Below are positions 5,878 to 8,488 of a DNA stretch of 8,488 bases, one piece after another (positions within the stretch are counted from its first letter, which is position 1; each line of letters begins with the position of its first letter). A program made the translations under genes and the position numbers. The notes beneath the pieces were generated by a model. That model saw only the letters and a list, made by a program, of their open reading frames with translations. It had not been told where the DNA came from and searched no databases. This DNA comes from an uncultured Bacilli bacterium (GTDB taxonomy: Bacteria; Bacillota_I; Bacilli_A; RF39; UBA660), in assembly GCA_947585885.1 (NCBI GenBank), contig CANPXI010000040.1:1-8488 (forward strand). Reading direction: 5' to 3'.

Positions 5878-5978
5878 GTTTAAAGTTTAAGTTCCGATAA
5901 TATATATTATGTTAAGTTCTATTTTTTGATGATATATTTTATTATGATTTATCTTCTACTACTCTCTTATAATTATAT
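5878..5978. other. AT-rich convergent intergenic spacer
   Basis: No ORF with a ribosome site is visible between the convergent ZIP and HTH genes. It contains a perfect 14-base palindrome (ATAATATATATTAT, 5897-5910) flanked by two direct copies of TTAAGTTC (5887-5894 and 5912-5919). In sequence this AT-rich, such patterns can arise by chance. Confidence 0.5.
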
Positions 5979-6003
5979 AAAAAACTGGTGTTATTTACCA
6001 GTT
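5979..6003 (-). terminator. Terminator of the XRE-type regulator gene
   Basis: On the minus strand AACTGGT pairs with ACCAGTT (plus 5997-6003 and 5983-5989) around a seven-base loop and runs into a T-tract (plus-strand A's at 5979-5982), ten bases past the stop codon. Confidence 0.8.
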
Positions 6004-6013
6004 AATTTATTTA

Positions 6014-6823
6014 TTATTGTTGTGAAGTTTTATCTTTATGATCATACATAACAACTTTTCTAGATTGAATTTCTCCCATTTTGTTAAATACTTCTTGAGC
6101 ATTTTCTGTGTTTATTTCACTATACCCTAGTTCACGTAGAGCTTGAATTTTAACTGTTGTTAGTTGTTGTGTTCTACTTAATACTTCTTCTTTATTGTTT
6201 TCTATTTCTATTACAAATCTTTCGTGAGCTTTTATAAGTTTGCTTTTTTGAGCTCCACCGTTATCATATAAGTTCATAGCTGTAAATATTATACTTTCTA
6301 GAATGAATTGCGCTGTTTCATCAAACTTGAATTCCATTGGTTCAGTAAAACCTGTTGTTTTTGAAAGATACGCAAATATGTATTTTATTTCAGGTATGTT
6401 ATCTATTGATTGAAGTATATGATATAAGTATAAGAATTCATAATATGTATCTTTGTTTTTTTCTTCTGTGAATTTTTCTTTTATTATAGTTATTAAATCA
6501 TTTACTAATGTTTGCTCTTCTTTGTTTAAATCTTTTAAATCAAAATAGTTATCTCCTCCTATATTTGATTTTATGTTTTGATTAAGTCTTGATTCTATAT
6601 CTTCTAAATATTCTGCAGTTACTTTTATTTTATTAAGTGACTCTTCACTACCGTCTTCAATATCAAGTAACTTAAATAATAATATTTTCTTTTCTTTAGG
6701 CCATTTGTTTAAATTTTCTAGTTCTAAATAATTATAGATCATTTGTCTAGAAACACCTAAGTATTTTGCTAATTTTACTTTAGATATTCCTAATTCTTGT
6801 AATAATTCATTTAAATTTTTCAT
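6014..6823 (-). CDS. XRE/Cro-type helix-turn-helix protein with unknown C-terminal domain
   Basis: A 269-residue predicted DNA-binding protein. Residues about 1-55 form an XRE-like HTH: LNELLQELGI, then SKVKLAKYLGV and the recognition-like helix SRQMIYNYLEL, followed by a further helix. Residues about 60-269 are helical and charged (KEEQTLVNDLITIIKEKF, KAHERFVIEIENNKEEVL) and match no enzyme motif I can name; there is no S24 peptidase dyad, membrane helix or toxin/antitoxin signature. The ribosome site AGGGAGAG (plus 6829-6836) precedes the ATG by five bases. It is a single-gene unit between its own promoter/operator and a terminator. The upstream half-site cluster centred on its -35 suggests it represses or otherwise controls itself. 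Its regulon is unknown. Confidence 0.85.
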   Translation of the reverse strand: MKNLNELLQELGISKVKLAKYLGVSRQMIYNYLELENLNKWPKEKKILLFKLLDIEDGSEESLNKIKVTAEYLEDIESRLNQNIKSNIGGDNYFDLKDLNKEEQTLVNDLITIIKEKFTEEKNKDTYYEFLYLYHILQSIDNIPEIKYIFAYLSKTTGFTEPMEFKFDETAQFILESIIFTAMNLYDNGGAQKSKLIKAHERFVIEIENNKEEVLSRTQQLTTVKIQALRELGYSEINTENAQEVFNKMGEIQSRKVVMYDHKDKTSQQ

Positions 6824-6859
6824 TTATTCTCTCCCTACTCTTTTATATGTTACATTTTT

Positions 6860-6889
6860 ATTTTACAACCATTTACATTTACACGTCAA
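6860..6889 (-). promoter_or_regulatory. Promoter of the XRE-type regulator gene
   Basis: On the minus strand TTGACG (-35, plus 6884-6889) and TAAAAT (-10, plus 6860-6865) are separated by 18 bases, each five of six consensus. Transcription would begin near 6853, about 30 bases before the ATG. Confidence 0.65.
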
Positions 6890-6907
6890 GTGTAAATTGA
6901 TGTAAAT
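6862..6907. promoter_or_regulatory. Operator cluster of TGTAAA half-sites
   Basis: Five exact copies of TTTACA/TGTAAA: TTTACA at 6862, 6872 and 6878, and the inverse TGTAAA at 6891 and 6901. The inner pair makes a palindrome TTTACAC-GTCAA-GTGTAAA (6878-6896), whose centre is the -35 element of the regulator gene. ATTTACAT (6871-6878) and ATGTAAAT (6900-6907) form an outer pair. Same-strand copies at 6862/6872 and 6891/6901 are ten bases apart, one helical turn. Binding by the adjacent HTH protein is inference. Confidence 0.65.
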
Positions 6908-6929
6908 TTAGAAAAATTTTGTTGACATT

Positions 6930-6952
6930 AAAAAAATCCCATATTTATGGGA
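6930..6952 (-). terminator. Terminator of mnmA
   Basis: On the minus strand TCCCAT pairs with ATGGGA (plus 6947-6952 and 6937-6942) with a four-base loop, followed by seven T's (plus-strand A's 6930-6936). It starts seven bases after the mnmA stop. Confidence 0.85.
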
Positions 6953-6958
6953 ATTAAA

Positions 6959-8050
6959 TTAGAGATACCAAAGTTTTTTTCCGTCTTTTCTTACTTCTTT
7001 TATTATACCTCCGCCAATCATTTCTTCTCCTAGATAGATTACACAGGCTTGACCTGGTGTTACTGCTTTAGCACTTTCGTATTTAACTTTTATTTCTGTA
7101 TCACTTAGGTATTCTATTTCTATAGGTATGTCTTCACCACGGTAGCGGAATTTACAAGTTGCAAATGTTGGTTTTGTGCTACTTATATAATTCATACTTT
7201 CAATTATTGCTTCATTTGATAGTAAGTATTTGTTATCGTCTCCAAAGGCTACATAAAGTATATTTTTTTCTGTGTCTTTACCACAAACATAATGTCTTTT
7301 TGCGTCTCCACTTAGTCCTACATTTCTTCTTTGTCCAATGGTGTAGTTCATTAGTCCATTATGTTCTCCAATTACATTTAACGTATCTATATCAACTATG
7401 TTACCTTTTTTTCCTTTTAAATAGTTTTGTACGAATTCTTGGTAATGTCTTTCTCCTATAAAACATATTCCTGTTGAGTCTTTTTTTTCTGCTACTGGTA
7501 GATTTGCTTCTTTTGCAATACGTCTTACTTCTGGTTTTGTTAAGTCACCTACTGGAAATAATACATCTTTAAATTCAGAAGCTTTAACTTGGTTTAAAAA
7601 GTATGTTTGATCTTTATTTGTGTCTACTCCTCTTAATATTTTGTTACCAATGTGTCTTGCATAGTGACCTGTTGCAATTAAATCTGCTCCTAGATGTTTT
7701 GCTTCTTTTTTAAATAAATCAAATTTTATATATTTATTACACATTATATCTGGGTTTGGAGTTCTTCCTTTTTTTAGTTCATCTAAGAAGTATGAAAATA
7801 CGTTATCCCAGTATTCTTTTATAAAGTCTATTCTATATAGAGGTATTCCAAGAAAGTCACATACTTTTTTTGCATCTATGAAGTCTTGTTCTTGAGGACA
7901 TATTCCATCAGTTATTCCTTCTGGATCATTATTTATATTAGAGTCCCAGTTTTTCATAAATAGTCCTATTACTTCATATCCTTCTTTATCAAGTAAGTAA
8001 GCTGATACAGCACTGTCTACTCCTCCACTCATTCCTACTACTACTTTCAT
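6959..8050 (-). CDS. mnmA: tRNA-specific 2-thiouridylase MnmA
   Basis: Cytoplasmic enzyme that adenylates and thiolates U34 in the wobble position of tRNA-Lys, -Glu and -Gln (s2U). Its 363 residues are normal for the family. Visible motifs: the PP-loop ATP site GMSGGVDSAV (SGGVDS at 8-13), the catalytic cysteine C104 in PNPDIMCNKYIKF, and the second catalytic cysteine C196 in DSTGICFIGER, which forms the persulfide. The tRNA-binding stretch GHYAR and the C-terminal beta-barrel (about 280-363: AKAVTPGQACVIY, GGGII) are also present. The start has the strong site AAAGGAGGT (plus 8055-8063) four bases upstream. It has its own promoter and terminator. No cysteine desulfurase gene is adjacent within the window, so the sulfur donor must be encoded elsewhere. 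Confidence 0.96.
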   Translation of the reverse strand: MKVVVGMSGGVDSAVSAYLLDKEGYEVIGLFMKNWDSNINNDPEGITDGICPQEQDFIDAKKVCDFLGIPLYRIDFIKEYWDNVFSYFLDELKKGRTPNPDIMCNKYIKFDLFKKEAKHLGADLIATGHYARHIGNKILRGVDTNKDQTYFLNQVKASEFKDVLFPVGDLTKPEVRRIAKEANLPVAEKKDSTGICFIGERHYQEFVQNYLKGKKGNIVDIDTLNVIGEHNGLMNYTIGQRRNVGLSGDAKRHYVCGKDTEKNILYVAFGDDNKYLLSNEAIIESMNYISSTKPTFATCKFRYRGEDIPIEIEYLSDTEIKVKYESAKAVTPGQACVIYLGEEMIGGGIIKEVRKDGKKLWYL

Positions 8051-8073
8051 ATATACCTCCTTTTTCTTTATAA

Positions 8074-8102
8074 ATTATATAATATTTTGTACATTTTGTC
8101 TA
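8074..8102 (-). promoter_or_regulatory. Promoter of mnmA
   Basis: On the minus strand TAGACA (-35, plus 8097-8102), a 17-base spacer and a perfect TATAAT (-10, plus 8074-8079). Transcription would begin near 8067, just ahead of the AAAGGAGGT ribosome site. Confidence 0.75.
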
Positions 8103-8104
8103 TT

Positions 8105-8130
8105 AAAGAAAAAACACTTGAGTAGTGTTT
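8105..8130 (-). terminator. Terminator of the SpoIIM-like gene
   Basis: AAACACT (8112-8118) pairs with AGTGTTT (8124-8130) around a five-base loop; on the minus strand it runs into a T-rich tract (plus-strand A's at 8105-8113). The stem overlaps the stop codon of the gene it ends. Confidence 0.75.
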
Positions 8131-8488
8131 ATATAAGGCTTATTAATATTGGGTTAATGTATACTTCTGTAAGTGTTATTATTAGAGATATTATTAGGGC
8201 TCCTAGATAAAGAATTCCTACCTTTTTAATAAATAAGTTTAGGTTTATGTTTTCTTTTTTTATGGTGCCAATAAACAATTTATAACTAAACATTAGCATA
8301 ATGCTACTATATATTATTATAAGTAAGTTCATAAGTAAGTGATGAGGGAATATTATTAGTATGCCATAGAGTATTCCTTTTAGTTTGTATGTAAGTATTA
8401 CACTAGAAATTAGAAAACCTATAAGCATACCTTTATAGAAATTTATAAATAATACTAGTGGAGAAAATATGTATATTATAATGTTAGG
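8129..8488 (-). CDS. SpoIIM-like membrane protein (5' end outside window)
   Basis: The frame stays open to the end of the window, upstream of the ATG at 8428, so about 119 C-terminal residues are seen of a longer protein. There are three to four hydrophobic segments. The pattern YKGMLIGFLISS, ILIIFPHHLLMNLLIII and the ending LYLGALIISLIITLTEVYINP fits the SpoIIM/DUF95 family (typical GLLPHGIFE-like loop, and a final helix ending in E...I.P). In Bacillus SpoIIM works with SpoIID and SpoIIP in septal peptidoglycan hydrolysis during engulfment. In Bacillus spoIIM also lies near xerD and drm(deoB), so its presence a few kb away is consistent. Whether this organism sporulates cannot be told from here; related membrane proteins occur in non-sporulators. 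Confidence 0.65.
   Translation of the reverse strand, partial: PNIIIYIFSPLVLFINFYKGMLIGFLISSVILTYKLKGILYGILIIFPHHLLMNLLIIIYSSIMLMFSYKLFIGTIKKENINLNLFIKKVGILYLGALIISLIITLTEVYINPILISLI

Noticed and set aside
6922..6927. Perfect plus-strand TTGACA as a -35 element
   Set aside because: No acceptable -10 lies 16-18 bases downstream, and the plus strand beyond carries no gene; the region is the mnmA terminator.
7159..7461. Plus-strand 100-residue ORF opposite mnmA
   Set aside because: It is antisense to the conserved C-terminal half of MnmA and has no ribosome site.

Overview
The window is AT-rich chromosomal DNA from a low-GC Gram-positive lineage (Bacillota, with a Mollicutes/RF39-like or Erysipelotrichia-like flavour). 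Evidence is the strong A/T codon bias (AAT, TTA, AGA), GGAGG-type Shine-Dalgarno sites, TGnTATAAT extended -10 promoters, and Firmicute-type gene neighbourhoods. Tryptophan is encoded by TGG and one gene ends in TGA, so the standard bacterial code is used rather than the Mycoplasma code. No genus can be named from the sequence alone.

Left part (1-1741, + strand): the 3' end of hisS (histidyl-tRNA synthetase), a small winged-helix protein of unknown function, a very convincing 6S RNA (ssrS, about 900-1061) with its own extended -10 promoter, and immediately behind it tcdA, which makes cyclic t6A in tRNA. In Bacillus, hisS is followed by aspS and then the tcdA homologue; here aspS is absent and the winged-helix gene and 6S RNA fill its place.

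Middle part (1742-5877): a single-gene unit encoding a membrane protein (zinc ribbon, one transmembrane helix, beta-rich domain, thioredoxin-like domain) ends at a clear terminator. A xerD-deoB operon follows: a tyrosine recombinase whose start codon sits at the predicted transcription start, translationally close-coupled to phosphopentomutase. A strong hairpin ends deoB and also serves, from the other side, a 48-residue Asn/Arg-rich protein on the minus strand. A divergently transcribed ZIP-family metal transporter follows.

Right part (5878-8488, - strand): three genes read leftwards, each with its own terminator: a SpoIIM-like membrane protein (5' end outside the window), mnmA (tRNA 2-thiouridylase), and an XRE-type HTH regulator. 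The regulator's promoter is embedded in a cluster of TGTAAA half-sites, suggesting autoregulation.

Most of the region is housekeeping: tRNA charging and modification, RNA polymerase control by 6S RNA, chromosome dimer resolution, nucleoside catabolism and metal uptake. No mobile element, CRISPR array or large undescribed system is visible. The items most worth following up are the Asn/Arg-rich miniprotein, the 6S RNA-tcdA junction, the apparently leaderless xerD, the phased TGTAAA operator, and the CXXS thioredoxin-like membrane protein.
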